DNA from: Phaeobacter sp. G2
Lineage (GTDB): Bacteria > Pseudomonadota > Alphaproteobacteria > Rhodobacterales > Rhodobacteraceae
Length of the DNA: 64,000 nt
Assembly (NCBI GenBank): GCA_025163595.1
Contig: CP104100.1
Span: 868,001 to 932,000, forward strand
Direction of reading: 5' to 3'
Shown here: positions 45,514 to 54,272 of the stretch, one piece after another
Layout: every line of letters starts with the position of its first letter
Numbering within the stretch: the first letter of the stretch is position 1
Made by a program: the position numbers and the translations under genes
Notes under the pieces: generated by a model
What the model saw: only the letters and a program-made list of their open reading frames with translations
What the model was told of the DNA's origin: nothing
Database searches by the model: none

Positions 45514-47043
45514 TTACGCCGCCTCCCCCGCGACGCCGGCCATCATCAGGCCCAGCTCTTTTTCATCTGTTTCAGCCACGATGCGTTCGCCCATGATCAT
45601 TCCGTCAAACATCACCGCCACACGGTCGGCCAGCGACAGGATCTCTTCCAGTTCGACTGAAACCAGTAGGATTGCCTTGCCCTGGTCGCGCAGGTCGACA
45701 ATTTGTTTATGGATGAACTCAATGGCGCCGATATCAACGCCCCGGGTGGGTTGGCCGATCAGCAGCAGATCCGGGTTGCGCTCGATCTCGCGGGCGACCA
45801 CGATTTTTTGTTGATTGCCTCCCGAGAAATTCTTGGCCGCCAGCAAGGGGTCCGGCGGGCGGACATCGAACTTTTTCATCTTGGCTTCGGTATCGGCGCG
45901 GATTGCGGCGTTGTTCATCAACAGGCCGCGCTGATACTCAGGCGCGTGGTGATAGCCAAAGGCGGTGTTTTCCCAGGCGTGGAAATCCATGATCAACCCT
46001 TCGCGCTGGCGGTCCTCGGGCACATGAGCCACGTGGGCCGCGCGTCGGGCACGGGCATCAGAGCCTGCGCCGTGCAATGGCAGCGCAGCGCCATTGAGCC
46101 TGATCGAACCCTCGCCGCTACGCATACCGCCCAAGACTTCCATAAGCTCAGACTGGCCATTGCCCGCCACGCCCGCAATGCCGAGGATCTCCCCGGCGTG
46201 CACGGTCAGGTCGATGCCTTTTAGGCGCTCAACCCCGGCGCCGTCCACGATGCGCAGCTGTTCGATTTCCAGGACTGGCTTGCCAGGTTTGGCAGGCAGT
46301 TTATCAACCCGTAACAAAACCTTACGCCCCACCATCAGCTCTGCCAGATGTTCGGGGCTGGTCTCAGAGGTCTTGACCGTAGCGGTCATTTGCCCCCGGC
46401 GCATAACCGAGACCGTATCGGTGGCCTCCATGATTTCGCGCAGCTTGTGGGTGATCAGGATGATGGTTTTGCCTTCGGCGCGCAGCCGACCAAGGATGCG
46501 GAACAGCTGGTCGGCCTCTGGCGGCGTCAGCACCCCGGTGGGTTCATCCAGGATCAGAATATCCGCTTGCCGGTAGAGTGCCTTGAGGATCTCTACCCGC
46601 TGTTGCATGCCAACGCCGATCTCATCAATGCGTTTATCCGGGTCGACGTTCAGCTCATATTCCGCGGCCAGCTCCTTGAGGATCTTGCGGGCCTTGGTCA
46701 GCGAGGGCATCAGCAGGCCGCCGTCTTCGGCGCCCAGCACGATGTTTTCCAGAACGGTGAAATTCTCCACCAGTTTGAAATGCTGAAAAACCATGCCGAT
46801 ACCGGCCACAATGGCGGCCTGACTGTCGGGGATCTCGGTCTGTTTGCCGTTGATCCAGATCTCACCCTTGTCGGCCTTGTAGAACCCGTAAAGGATGCTC
46901 ATCAGGGTGGATTTTCCAGCGCCGTTTTCACCAATGATACCGTGTATGGTGCCGGGGGCGACGCTGATCGAGATGTCTTTGTTTGCTTGAACCGGTCCAA
47001 AGGATTTAGAGATGCCTTTGAGTTCAATGGCGGGGGCGGTCAA
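45514..47043 (-). CDS. ABC transporter ATP-binding protein, two nucleotide domains
   Basis: A 509-residue ATPase of the RbsA/NupO type with two fused ABC domains. The first has Walker A GENGAGKS (about 38-45) and Walker B DEPTGVLTP. The second has GVAGNGQSELMEVL, where the Walker A Lys is replaced by Gln, as usual for the degenerate half. The start is a TTG at 47043, overlapping the upstream gene stop. It energises the two permeases and the BMP protein. Confidence 0.9.
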   Translation of the reverse strand: MTAPAIELKGISKSFGPVQANKDISISVAPGTIHGIIGENGAGKSTLMSILYGFYKADKGEIWINGKQTEIPDSQAAIVAGIGMVFQHFKLVENFTVLENIVLGAEDGGLLMPSLTKARKILKELAAEYELNVDPDKRIDEIGVGMQQRVEILKALYRQADILILDEPTGVLTPPEADQLFRILGRLRAEGKTIILITHKLREIMEATDTVSVMRRGQMTATVKTSETSPEHLAELMVGRKVLLRVDKLPAKPGKPVLEIEQLRIVDGAGVERLKGIDLTVHAGEILGIAGVAGNGQSELMEVLGGMRSGEGSIRLNGAALPLHGAGSDARARRAAHVAHVPEDRQREGLIMDFHAWENTAFGYHHAPEYQRGLLMNNAAIRADTEAKMKKFDVRPPDPLLAAKNFSGGNQQKIVVAREIERNPDLLLIGQPTRGVDIGAIEFIHKQIVDLRDQGKAILLVSVELEEILSLADRVAVMFDGMIMGERIVAETDEKELGLMMAGVAGEAA

Positions 47044-47393
47044 TCGGGCTCTCCCATGCCTGAAAATCCAATCACACGCAGCAGTCTGTGCTGTGCCAGT
47101 TCCACAAAAGACTGGTCGCGCAGCATGCGTTGACCGGCTTTGACAAAATCGAGAATGGCACGCAGGTGGCCGTTATGTACGCTGGCGATACAGCCTGCGG
47201 CAGTGGCACCGGGCAGCGTCGCCGACATCTGGGCAATATGGCCCAGATAGGCCTGACGACCCAGGACCGGGTCTGGTGCGTTTGGATTGGAGGAATAAAA
47301 ATTCGGCCCGATGGCTGCATCTGTTATGGCAGCACGCTGCTCGGGCGATGGGGCAGCCCAGGCCAAAAACAAAGTATGAAGACACGTTGTCAT
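47040..47393 (-). CDS. SnoaL/NTF2-like protein inside the ABC operon
   Basis: A 117-residue small alpha-beta barrel (NTF2-like) protein. Motifs are WAAPSPEQRAAITDAA and FYSSNPNAPDPVLGRQAY. These folds bind small ligands or catalyse isomerisation, but no catalytic residues were recognised. It overlaps the ATPase start by four bases and lies 17 bases after the BMP gene, so it is a bona fide operon member. Function with the transporter is unknown. Confidence 0.75.
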   Translation of the reverse strand: MTTCLHTLFLAWAAPSPEQRAAITDAAIGPNFYSSNPNAPDPVLGRQAYLGHIAQMSATLPGATAAGCIASVHNGHLRAILDFVKAGQRMLRDQSFVELAQHRLLRVIGFSGMGEPD

Positions 47394-47410
47394 GGCCTGG
47401 GACTTTCTGT

Positions 47411-48409
47411 TTAGAACTTCAGCGCAGGGCAGCTGTTGTCCGCATAGTAAGACACAACTTCGATCTCGCCGTCGATGATCTGCTGGCGGGCCTTATCGAC
47501 TGCCGCTTTCATGTCATCGGTGACCAGGGCGGCGTTGTTGTCATCAAGCGCATAGCCAACACCTTCTTCGGCCAGCCCCATGGAGAACACACCGGCTTCG
47601 ACTGCGTCGCCTGCCGACATGGCGTCATAAACCGCGACGTCAACGCGTTTCAGCATCGAGGTCAGGACCTTGCCCGGGTGCAGGTGGTTCTGGTTGCTGT
47701 CGACGCCGATCGACAGGATGCCTTCGTCGGCTGCGGTCTGCAGCACACCAACGCCGGTGCCGCCTGCTGCGGCATAGACCACATCAGCACCCTGGCTGAT
47801 CTGGGCTTTGGTCAGCTCAGAGCCTTTTACCGGGTCATTCCAGGCCGAAGGCGTGGTGCCGGTCATATTGGCGATGACCGTTGCATCAGGGTTCACCGCT
47901 TTGACGCCCTGGGCATAGCCGCAGCCAAAGTGACGGATCAGTGGCACGTCCATACCGCCGACAAAACCGACGGTGTCGGATTTGGAGGCCATCGCCGCCA
48001 TCATGCCAACCAGGTAAGAGCCCTCGTGCTCGGCAAAGCCAACCTGACGGATATTTGGCGCGTCCAGCCAGGTGACGTCGATCACAACAAATTTGGTATC
48101 GGGATAGTCGGGCGCAACCGAGCTAAGCGGATCAGCCATGGCAAAACCCATGGTGACGATGGGGTTGGCACCGGCTTCAGCAAAACGGCGCAGGGCCTGC
48201 TCACGCTGGGCTTCGGATTGCAGTTCGATCTCGCGGAAGGTGCCGCCGGTTTCTTCGGCCCAGCGTTGGGCTCCGCCAAAGGCAGCCTCATTGAAGCTCT
48301 TGTCGAATTTGCCGCCCAGGTCAAAGATCAGCGCAGGCTCGGCCAGGGCCGCACCAGCAGAAAGGGCCAGCGTGGCTGCGGCGCCCATCAGGGATTTCAT
48401 CAGCGTCAT
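47411..48409 (-). CDS. BMP family ABC transporter substrate-binding protein
   Basis: A 332-residue periplasmic protein with a signal peptide (LMGAAATLALSAGAALA) and a two-lobed binding fold. FDLGGKFDKSFNEAAFGGAQ and VGFVGGMDVPLIRHF are hallmarks of the BMP/PnrA family, which binds purine nucleosides. First gene of the operon; with deoD elsewhere in the window it suggests purine nucleoside salvage. Confidence 0.92.
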   Translation of the reverse strand: MTLMKSLMGAAATLALSAGAALAEPALIFDLGGKFDKSFNEAAFGGAQRWAEETGGTFREIELQSEAQREQALRRFAEAGANPIVTMGFAMADPLSSVAPDYPDTKFVVIDVTWLDAPNIRQVGFAEHEGSYLVGMMAAMASKSDTVGFVGGMDVPLIRHFGCGYAQGVKAVNPDATVIANMTGTTPSAWNDPVKGSELTKAQISQGADVVYAAAGGTGVGVLQTAADEGILSIGVDSNQNHLHPGKVLTSMLKRVDVAVYDAMSAGDAVEAGVFSMGLAEEGVGYALDDNNAALVTDDMKAAVDKARQQIIDGEIEVVSYYADNSCPALKF

Positions 48410-48580
48410 TAGGATACTCCCGGTTTTTGTTTTTCCGCGCTTTGGTCAGACATGATCCGTCAAAAGGGATCACCTTGGCCCAGCAGGGATTGTTATTAAT
48501 AGGTGTGGCAATTTAGCCCTTTGGCCGGGGAGGGGGTCAACCGCTTTTTGCCCCATTGGCGCGAATTCCGTGCAGGTTGC

Positions 48581-49006
48581 CTAAGGTAACTCTTTTCGCA
48601 TGACGATTGCATCGACGGATGCGGCGTTTTTACGGGCATAGTAGCCGCGTCGGCAGCCGCAGCGGGCGAATCCTTGTGACAGATACAGGCCAATGGCGGC
48701 GTCATTGTCTGCTGCAACCTCCAAAAAACAGGTCTGTGCGCCCCGTAACCGGGCCTGCGTTTGCCAGTCTTGCATCAGGGCGCGGGCCAGGCCTTGGCGT
48801 TGACAGGCGGGATCGGTGGCGATGGTCAACAATTCGGCCTCATCGGCGATAACCCGCACCAGGGCAAAGCTGCGGCCATCGCCGCAGGCAAAGCACAGCG
48901 GACTGTCCAGAAGAGCGGTGAACTCGTCTTGTGACCACGGGCGAGACTGGGTGAAGGCGGCGGCATGAATTTGCGCCAGAACCATTGGGGAGGGGGCGTT
49001 ACCCAT
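48581..49006 (-). CDS. rimI: GNAT acetyltransferase, RimI-like
   Basis: A 141-residue GNAT protein. Acetyl-CoA-binding block RQGLARALMQDW and LEVAADNDAAIGLYLSQGF match RimI, which acetylates ribosomal protein S18. Its start overlaps the tsaB stop by eight bases. Pairing with tsaB is a common arrangement. Confidence 0.85.
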   Translation of the reverse strand: MGNAPSPMVLAQIHAAAFTQSRPWSQDEFTALLDSPLCFACGDGRSFALVRVIADEAELLTIATDPACQRQGLARALMQDWQTQARLRGAQTCFLEVAADNDAAIGLYLSQGFARCGCRRGYYARKNAASVDAIVMRKELP

Positions 49007-49595
49007 CTATCAATTGTGGCGGCAGATCTCGTGCCGGGGCGGCGTCTGCCGCACGCAGATACAGCGGCGCAGGGGGGGCAGGGCTGTCCAGGTAGCGCTT
49101 ACCCGCCAGTTCTGCGATGCGCTGTGCCAAATCCACCGGAGAGGCCTCAGGCGCAAAGATCAGCCCGGCGCTGCGCGCGGCATCGCTGGCCTCACTTTCG
49201 GGCATCAGACGCGGCGCTTGCCCGTCAAGGCTGGCGTAAACCTGGGCGCGGGGCGCGGGAACGGCGGCCAAAGCCCCGTGTTTTTCGCGGGCGTCAAACC
49301 CATCAATCCCAACTGCTGGAACGCCAAGCCCCAGGGACAGCCCCCGGGCTGCGGCCACGGCAATCCGTATGCCGGTAAAATTCCCCGGCCCAATACCAAC
49401 CCCAATGGCATCCAGATCGGACCAGGTCAGTCCTGCCTCTGCCAGGATTTCTTCGAGAAGCGGCATCAGCCGTTCTGCCTGTCCACGGCTGTGTACTTCA
49501 AACCGTTCCGCCAACAGGCGATCGCCACGCAGCAATGCGGCCGCGCAATGCGCGGCCGAGGTGTCAAAACCTAGAACCAGGGGAGAGGTATTCAT
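48999..49595 (-). CDS. tsaB: tRNA threonylcarbamoyladenosine synthesis protein TsaB
   Basis: Scaffold of the complex that makes t6A in tRNAs reading ANN codons. 198 residues with the ASKHA start LGFDTSAAHCAAALL and the core GIGPGNFTGIRIAVAAARGLSLGL. The C-terminus is shorter than in some homologues but the family shows such variation. Overlaps rimI. Confidence 0.9.
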   Translation of the reverse strand: MNTSPLVLGFDTSAAHCAAALLRGDRLLAERFEVHSRGQAERLMPLLEEILAEAGLTWSDLDAIGVGIGPGNFTGIRIAVAAARGLSLGLGVPAVGIDGFDAREKHGALAAVPAPRAQVYASLDGQAPRLMPESEASDAARSAGLIFAPEASPVDLAQRIAELAGKRYLDSPAPPAPLYLRAADAAPARDLPPQLIDG

Positions 49596-49691
49596 TAGGT
49601 CTCCACTTTAACAGGCTCTCCCCGCCACACCCGCCGGTGTCGGGCAGCTGGCACGGCGGAGGGTGGCGGCGCCAGACGGCATCAGGTCGGG

Positions 49692-50255
49692 TCAGACCGC
49701 GACGGGGCGAACTTCGGTGACTTCCGGGATATAGTGGCGCAGCAGGTTTTCGATCCCCATCTTCAGAGTCAGAGTCGAAGAGGGGCAGCCAGCACAGGCC
49801 CCCTGCATATGCAGGTAGACAACTCCACGGTCAAAGCCGTGGAAGGTGATGTCGCCACCATCTTGCGCCACCGCAGGGCGTACACGGCTGTCCAGCAGAT
49901 CTTTGATCTGGTCGACAATCTCACTGTTTTCACCGCTGTGTTCCGCATGGCCCGAGGCCTGTTCCTCGCCAGCACTGACGATGGGCTGACCAGATTGATA
50001 GTGTTCCATAATGGCGCCGAGAATGGCAGGCTTTATGTGGTCCCACTCGGTTGTTTCTGATTTGGTGACGGTGACAAAATCATTGCCAAAGAAAACACCA
50101 GCGACGCCAGAGACTGCAAAAATGCGGCTGGCCAGCGGCGAGCTTCCGGCCGAATCGGCACTGGGGAAATCAGCGGTCCCAGCGTCCAGAACAGTCTGCC
50201 CTGGCAGGAATTTCAGCGTTGCCGGGTTCGGTGTGGATTCAGTCTGAATGAACAT
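49692..50255 (-). CDS. nfuA: NfuA-type iron-sulfur scaffold
   Basis: Carrier that delivers Fe-S clusters to target proteins. 187 residues. An N-terminal degenerate domain (MFIQTESTPNPATLKFLPG) is followed by the Nfu domain with the cluster-binding CxxC in QGACAGCPSS (Cys154 and Cys157). An Irr-type iron box lies 58 bp upstream, suggesting iron control. Confidence 0.92.
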   Translation of the reverse strand: MFIQTESTPNPATLKFLPGQTVLDAGTADFPSADSAGSSPLASRIFAVSGVAGVFFGNDFVTVTKSETTEWDHIKPAILGAIMEHYQSGQPIVSAGEEQASGHAEHSGENSEIVDQIKDLLDSRVRPAVAQDGGDITFHGFDRGVVYLHMQGACAGCPSSTLTLKMGIENLLRHYIPEVTEVRPVAV

Positions 50256-50312
50256 CTCGGGCCTCCAAAAAGCGTCTGAGGGATATGCGCCCGAAGGGGC
50301 ATCAAGTCAAGG

Positions 50313-50329
50313 TTTAGAATAATTCTAAA
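50313..50329. promoter_or_regulatory. Irr-type iron control element upstream of nfuA
   Basis: TTTAGAATAATTCTAAA is a perfect 17-bp palindrome matching the alphaproteobacterial Irr box pattern TTTAGAA-N3-TTCTAAA. It lies 58-74 bp before the nfuA start. Irr is a haem-sensitive regulator of iron genes. No second box was found in the window. Confidence 0.75.
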
Positions 50330-50488
50330 TTGGATTGCCGGGCAGTGCAATCCCTTTTGCGGGTGTCTTCCGGCTCTTTGTTTCGCAGCGTTCCCTAGGC
50401 CGTCTGGCTTGGCATCTCTGCACAGCCAGCGCCAGGCTGGGAAACCCTTCGTTCTGCCTTGGCCCGGATCTTGGACCGTTTGTCACCT

Positions 50489-50944
50489 TCAGGTAATGGC
50501 ATCCAGGCGTTCCTTGGACAGATCTCCGGGCACAATAGTGATTGGCACAGGCAGGTTGCCGGAAGATTTGCTCAGCTGGCTGACCAGCGGGCCTGGGCCC
50601 TTTCGATCATCGCCTGCGCCCAGAACCAAGACGCCAATCTCTGCATCCGCTTCGATCTGGGCCATTATCTCGGGCACGGCCTTGCCTTCGCGAATGATCA
50701 GTTCCGGATCGACCCCTTGGCGATCCCGCATCCATTTTGCAAAAACTTCAAAATGGGCATGGATACGTTCGCGGGCTTCTTCCCGCATGACTTCGCCGAC
50801 GCCAATCCAATGATTAAATTCATCCGGTGGGATGACCGAAAGAATGGCGACACCGCCGCCGGTTTTTGCCGCGCGCATCGCGGCAAATCGCATTGCATTC
50901 AGACATTCACGGCTGTCGTCTAGTACAACTAGGAATTTGCGCAT
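50489..50944 (-). CDS. Universal stress protein
   Basis: A 151-residue UspA-fold protein. It starts MRKFLVVLDDSRECLNAMRFAA, and the ATP-binding-type loop LVLGAGDD is near the C-terminus (about residue 115). Whether it binds ATP is unclear as the GxxGxG pattern is not perfect. Start at 50944. Flanked by non-coding DNA on both sides; copy D of the two-hairpin element lies upstream. Confidence 0.85.
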   Translation of the reverse strand: MRKFLVVLDDSRECLNAMRFAAMRAAKTGGGVAILSVIPPDEFNHWIGVGEVMREEARERIHAHFEVFAKWMRDRQGVDPELIIREGKAVPEIMAQIEADAEIGVLVLGAGDDRKGPGPLVSQLSKSSGNLPVPITIVPGDLSKERLDAIT

Positions 50945-51044
50945 GTGTGGCCTCTGGTTGCTCCACCAAGGATCATGACGCAATAGTGCGCGCGCAACAA
51001 TAGAAATGGCACAGTTGCAGGCCAAGCCCTGCTGTCTTGGCCTG

Positions 51045-51125
51045 CAAAGGGCGTGCTCCCGCCTGTTCCATGTGATCTGCGATCCCACTCACAGTTGGGC
51101 CTGGCGCCGCTGGCGCTGCGCGCTC
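51045..51125 (+). repeat. GC-rich two-hairpin element, copy D
   Basis: GCTCCCGCC begins at 51055 and TTGGGCC at 51095, 40 bp apart. The spacer can pair ATC/GAT around TGC. The second stem is short, GCGCC/GGCGC (51104-51108, 51112-51116). It is the only copy opposite to both neighbouring genes. Confidence 0.55.
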
Positions 51126-51173
51126 CCTAAACGAGATCAAGGTGGCCTTTGAGGGCCATTAGTAACAGGCGGT

Positions 51174-51197
51174 TGATTTCGGCCGACTGATTTCGGG
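51174..51197. repeat. 14-bp tandem micro-repeat
   Basis: TGATTTCGGC (51174) and TGATTTCGGG (51188) repeat 14 bp apart, ending 30 bases from the minus-strand stop of ilvE. Confidence 0.4.
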
Positions 51198-51227
51198 CAG
51201 GTTGCACCGGGGCGCAGGAGAGACAGG

Positions 51228-52091
51228 TTACGACTGGCTCGAGGCCCAGTCCCAATACAGCTCCCGAACGCGTTTTGTGACTGGCCCAATCTGGTATGTG
51301 CACGCGTCAAAACCGGTAACGGGGGTCACTTTGCTCATGTTGCCCGACATGAAGACCTCGTCGGCGGCTTCAAAATCCTGCACGCTCAGCACGGTTTCAT
51401 GTACGGTGACCCCATCCGCACGCAGGTTGGCGATATGGCGCGCACGGGTAATTCCGGCCAAGAAAGTCCCGTTTGGGATCGGGGTAAAGACCTCTCCGTC
51501 GCGGACCATAAAGAGGTTGGCCGTTGCTGTTTCTGCCACATTGCCCATCGCGTCCAGCGCCAGGGCATTGCTGAAGCCTTTGCTGCGGGCCTCGCGCAGC
51601 ATCCGCGCATTGTTGGGATACAGGCATCCGGCCTTTGCATTGACAACCGCATTCTCCATCACCGGGCGGCGAAACCGGGTGCGTGTCAGGGTTGCGCTGG
51701 CCTCTGCCGGTGCCATGGGGATTTCTTCCAGGCAGAGGGCAAATTCAGTGCTCTCTGGCGCTGGGGCAATGGTCGTCGGATCGCCGTCGGTGGCCCAATA
51801 CATTGGGCGGATATAGACCGCAGATCCGGGTGCAAAGCCCTTCAGGCCTTCCAGCGCGATGTCGACCATTTCAGCGGTTTTCACCGTGGGGCGCATCATC
51901 AAGGCCTCAGCCGAGGCATTGGTGCGGGCGCAATGCAGGTCCAGATCGGGGGTCATGCCCTCAAAGAAGCGGGCGCCATCAAACACGGAAGACCCCAACC
52001 ACATTGCGTGGTCTGCGGCTTTCAGCAGGGCAATATTGCCATCATGCCAGCGACCTTGAAAATAGGTGCGAATATTTGTGCCTGCAGCCAT
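51228..52091 (-). CDS. ilvE: Branched-chain amino acid aminotransferase (class IV)
   Basis: A 287-residue PLP-dependent class IV aminotransferase. The start MAAGTNIRTYFQGRWHDGN was chosen at 52091 because the longer extension lacks homology. The PLP lysine is in NAVVNAKAGCLYPNN, and AETATANLFMV and FMSGNMSKVTPV are typical. Substrate class cannot be proved; D-amino acid aminotransferases share the fold. Confidence 0.85.
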   Translation of the reverse strand: MAAGTNIRTYFQGRWHDGNIALLKAADHAMWLGSSVFDGARFFEGMTPDLDLHCARTNASAEALMMRPTVKTAEMVDIALEGLKGFAPGSAVYIRPMYWATDGDPTTIAPAPESTEFALCLEEIPMAPAEASATLTRTRFRRPVMENAVVNAKAGCLYPNNARMLREARSKGFSNALALDAMGNVAETATANLFMVRDGEVFTPIPNGTFLAGITRARHIANLRADGVTVHETVLSVQDFEAADEVFMSGNMSKVTPVTGFDACTYQIGPVTKRVRELYWDWASSQS

Positions 52092-52245
52092 GATGTCCCC
52101 CTGCGTTTCACGTGCGGCGAATCTAGGAGGAAAAGGGTCATAGGGCCAGACCTTTTTGTTGGGCAGCCTTCGCGCTTGCTCACATTTATTCGGCAATTGC
52201 GCCAGGCTCTGAGACGCTCTTGCAGGTACCGTGCCCCAAGCGAAA

Positions 52246-52318
52246 CCGCGCGCCGATAGGCGCGCGGGGCCCAACAGGGGCGGGGCATCTGTGATGCACC
52301 ATGTCCCCTGGCGGGAGC
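52246..52318 (-). repeat. GC-rich two-hairpin element, copy E
   Basis: On the minus strand GCTCCCGCC begins at 52318 and TTGGGCC at 52274, 44 bp apart. The spacer pairs GCATC/GATGC and the second stem is CCGCGCGCC/GGCGCGCGG (52267-52259, 52254-52246) with loop TATC. It follows the ferritin-like Paa gene by 85 bases in the same direction. Confidence 0.65.
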
Positions 52319-52355
52319 ATTTGGCTCTGCCCCTCTCGCGGCAGCCGGCGCTGCG

Positions 52356-52400
52356 CCAAGTGAGCTGTCCCACCTGTGAGCTGCCGCAAGTGAAGCTGCC
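52356..52400. repeat. 15-bp tandem micro-repeat
   Basis: On the minus strand GGCAGCTTCACTTGC, GGCAGCTCACAGGTG and GGACAGCTCACTTGG follow at exactly 15 bp. The array begins two bases after the upstream stop codon. Confidence 0.5.
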
Positions 52401-52402
52401 TG

Positions 52403-53164
52403 TCAGGAGGGCCGTGTCAGGCCCAGTCTTGCCAGTTTGGCGCCTGCTTCTGCCTGCCAGCGGGTTTTGAGCTCGCCGTTGGGGGTGCGACGCAGGCCCA
52501 GAGCCTTCAGCTCTTCAAACTTGGCTGAGTCTTCACTGCCAAAGCTGACGGCAACACGTGGCCACCAGTAGTCAACCGAGGCCTGTAAATCGCCCTTGCC
52601 GGAATCTTCTATCAGCCGTTCCAGACCTTCCTCCGCCAATTCCGCATGGCGGGCTTCGATCGGAGCCAGAGCGCGAAACACCTCGGCCAGAGGCTGATAG
52701 GAGATCAGCGAGAATTCAGCCAGCTGTACGGCGACGGCCCGGCCCATCAACAGGTTCATCACCACTGCATCCGCCCAGCCTTCCAGCGGGTAGTTGAACA
52801 CCGCCAGCCGCATGTCATGGTCCGAGCGCTGTTGGCCGATATCAGCATCGCGCCCCAGGCGCGCGGTCCAGGGGTGGTGATCTGCATAGCGTTCAGTATC
52901 GGCGCCAAATTCCCCCATGATCCGCAGCACGCGATCGGCGTTGTCGCTCTTCTCCAGCACGATTTTGGCAGCGGCAATACGGGCCTTGATGCCGGGGCCT
53001 TCGTTGATGATCTCGGCAAAACCAGCGGCACCCGCCAGTTCGCTGTCGACAAAGGTGGCCATCAGTTTCAGCAGGGCGGCGCGGTAGCGCGGTGGCACAT
53101 TGGCGGGATTGCTCAACATGCCTCCCTGGGCGAGATAGCTTTTGATGCTCATGTCCTCGGTCAT
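52403..53164 (-). CDS. PaaA/PaaC-type ferritin-like protein
   Basis: A 253-residue all-alpha protein of the phenylacetate catabolic (PaaA_PaaC) family. It has the pairing of acidic and His residues expected of a diiron ferritin-like fold (EARHAELAEE, LAVFNYPLEGWADA). It is the last gene of the paa operon, 24 bases after paaE. Its role is unknown: it could be an accessory or a second oxygenase component. An ATG four codons in (53152) is an alternative start. Confidence 0.75.
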   Translation of the reverse strand: MTEDMSIKSYLAQGGMLSNPANVPPRYRAALLKLMATFVDSELAGAAGFAEIINEGPGIKARIAAAKIVLEKSDNADRVLRIMGEFGADTERYADHHPWTARLGRDADIGQQRSDHDMRLAVFNYPLEGWADAVVMNLLMGRAVAVQLAEFSLISYQPLAEVFRALAPIEARHAELAEEGLERLIEDSGKGDLQASVDYWWPRVAVSFGSEDSAKFEELKALGLRRTPNGELKTRWQAEAGAKLARLGLTRPS

Positions 53165-53188
53165 GAAATAGCCTTCCTTTTAAACGCG

Positions 53189-54262
53189 TTACTGATCGTA
53201 ATCGACAACAACCCTGTCGGTCACCGGAAAGGCCTGACAGGACAGGACATAGCCTTTTTCGACCTCGTAGTCCTCAAGGGCGTGATTGGCGACCATCTCC
53301 ACTTCGCCCTCGATCACCTTGCAGCGACAGGTGGAGCAGACCCCGGCCTTGCAGGCATAGGGCGCATCCATGGCGTTTTCCAAAGCGGCGTCCAGGATGG
53401 TCATGTCCTTGCCCATCTGCACCGTCTGGGTCGAGCCATCCAGGGTGATCGCTGCGGTGGCCTGATTGCCGGCACTGGCGGCATCTGCGGCGCCTTGTTT
53501 GCGTTTGGCGCGCCCGGGCTGGGCACTGGCGAACAGTTCGAATTTGATCTGCGCATCCTCCAGCCCTGCGTTGCGCAGGGCGGCAGCGATGCCCAGCATC
53601 ATTGGCTCTGGTCCGCAGATAAAGGCGGTGTCTACGGATTTGATATCAATCCAGTGTTCAAACAGCTGAGCGCATTTTTCCTGGGTGACCAGACCGGTAA
53701 ACAGGTCGATTTCCTGGGCGTCGGATTCCAGGATATGGATCACGTTGAAGCGGCCCATATAGATGTTTTTCAGATCTTCCAGCTCCTCGCGGAACATGAT
53801 CGTGTTGACGCCTTTGTTGGCATAGACCAGCGTAAAGGTCGACTCGGGCTCTGCCTCCAGGGTGGTCTTGAGGATCGACAGCACCGGGGTGACGCCGGAA
53901 CCGCCGGCAAAACCCAGATAGTTTTTTGCTGTTGCGGCATCCAGTGGGGTGAAAAAGCTGCCCATGGGGGGCATTGCATCCAGCATGTCACCGGGTTGCA
54001 GCTCGGTATTGGCCCAGGTGGAGAAGGCTCCGCCATCGACCCGTTTGATGCCCACCTGCAACATGCCATCGCCCTTGCCGGCACAGATCGAATAGCTGCG
54101 GCGCAGCTCTTCGCCATCAAAATCGCGACGGAAGGTCAGGTACTGCCCTTGGGTGAAATCAAACTCCGCAGCCGCGCCATTGACGGGCTTCAGGGAAACC
54201 ACAACCGCATCGCGGATGGTTTTGCGGACATCGGTAACTTCGAGTTGGTGGAAGCGCGCCAT
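53189..54262 (-). CDS. paaE: Ring-1,2-phenylacetyl-CoA epoxidase reductase, PaaE
   Basis: Passes electrons from NADPH to the PaaABCD oxygenase. 357 residues. FAD-binding RSYSICAGK, NAD domain GGSGVTPVLSI, and C-terminal [2Fe-2S] CKAGVCSTCRCKV near 305 plus a distal Cys. Start at 54262 (MARFHQLEVTDV). It follows paaD by ten bases. Confidence 0.93.
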   Translation of the reverse strand: MARFHQLEVTDVRKTIRDAVVVSLKPVNGAAAEFDFTQGQYLTFRRDFDGEELRRSYSICAGKGDGMLQVGIKRVDGGAFSTWANTELQPGDMLDAMPPMGSFFTPLDAATAKNYLGFAGGSGVTPVLSILKTTLEAEPESTFTLVYANKGVNTIMFREELEDLKNIYMGRFNVIHILESDAQEIDLFTGLVTQEKCAQLFEHWIDIKSVDTAFICGPEPMMLGIAAALRNAGLEDAQIKFELFASAQPGRAKRKQGAADAASAGNQATAAITLDGSTQTVQMGKDMTILDAALENAMDAPYACKAGVCSTCRCKVIEGEVEMVANHALEDYEVEKGYVLSCQAFPVTDRVVVDYDQ

Positions 54263-54272
54263 GGAGCTCTCC

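Larger units (their letters stand above)
52092..52402. other. Intergenic region between the paa operon end and ilvE
   Basis: 311 bases with no gene. It holds copy E of the two-hairpin element (52246-52318, minus orientation) and a 15-bp tandem repeat (52356-52400) that abuts the stop of the ferritin-like Paa gene. Confidence 0.5.

Noticed and set aside
51228..52373. Longer ilvE reading frame to 52373
   Set aside because: The extension crosses the two-hairpin element and has no aminotransferase likeness; 52091 fits the family start.
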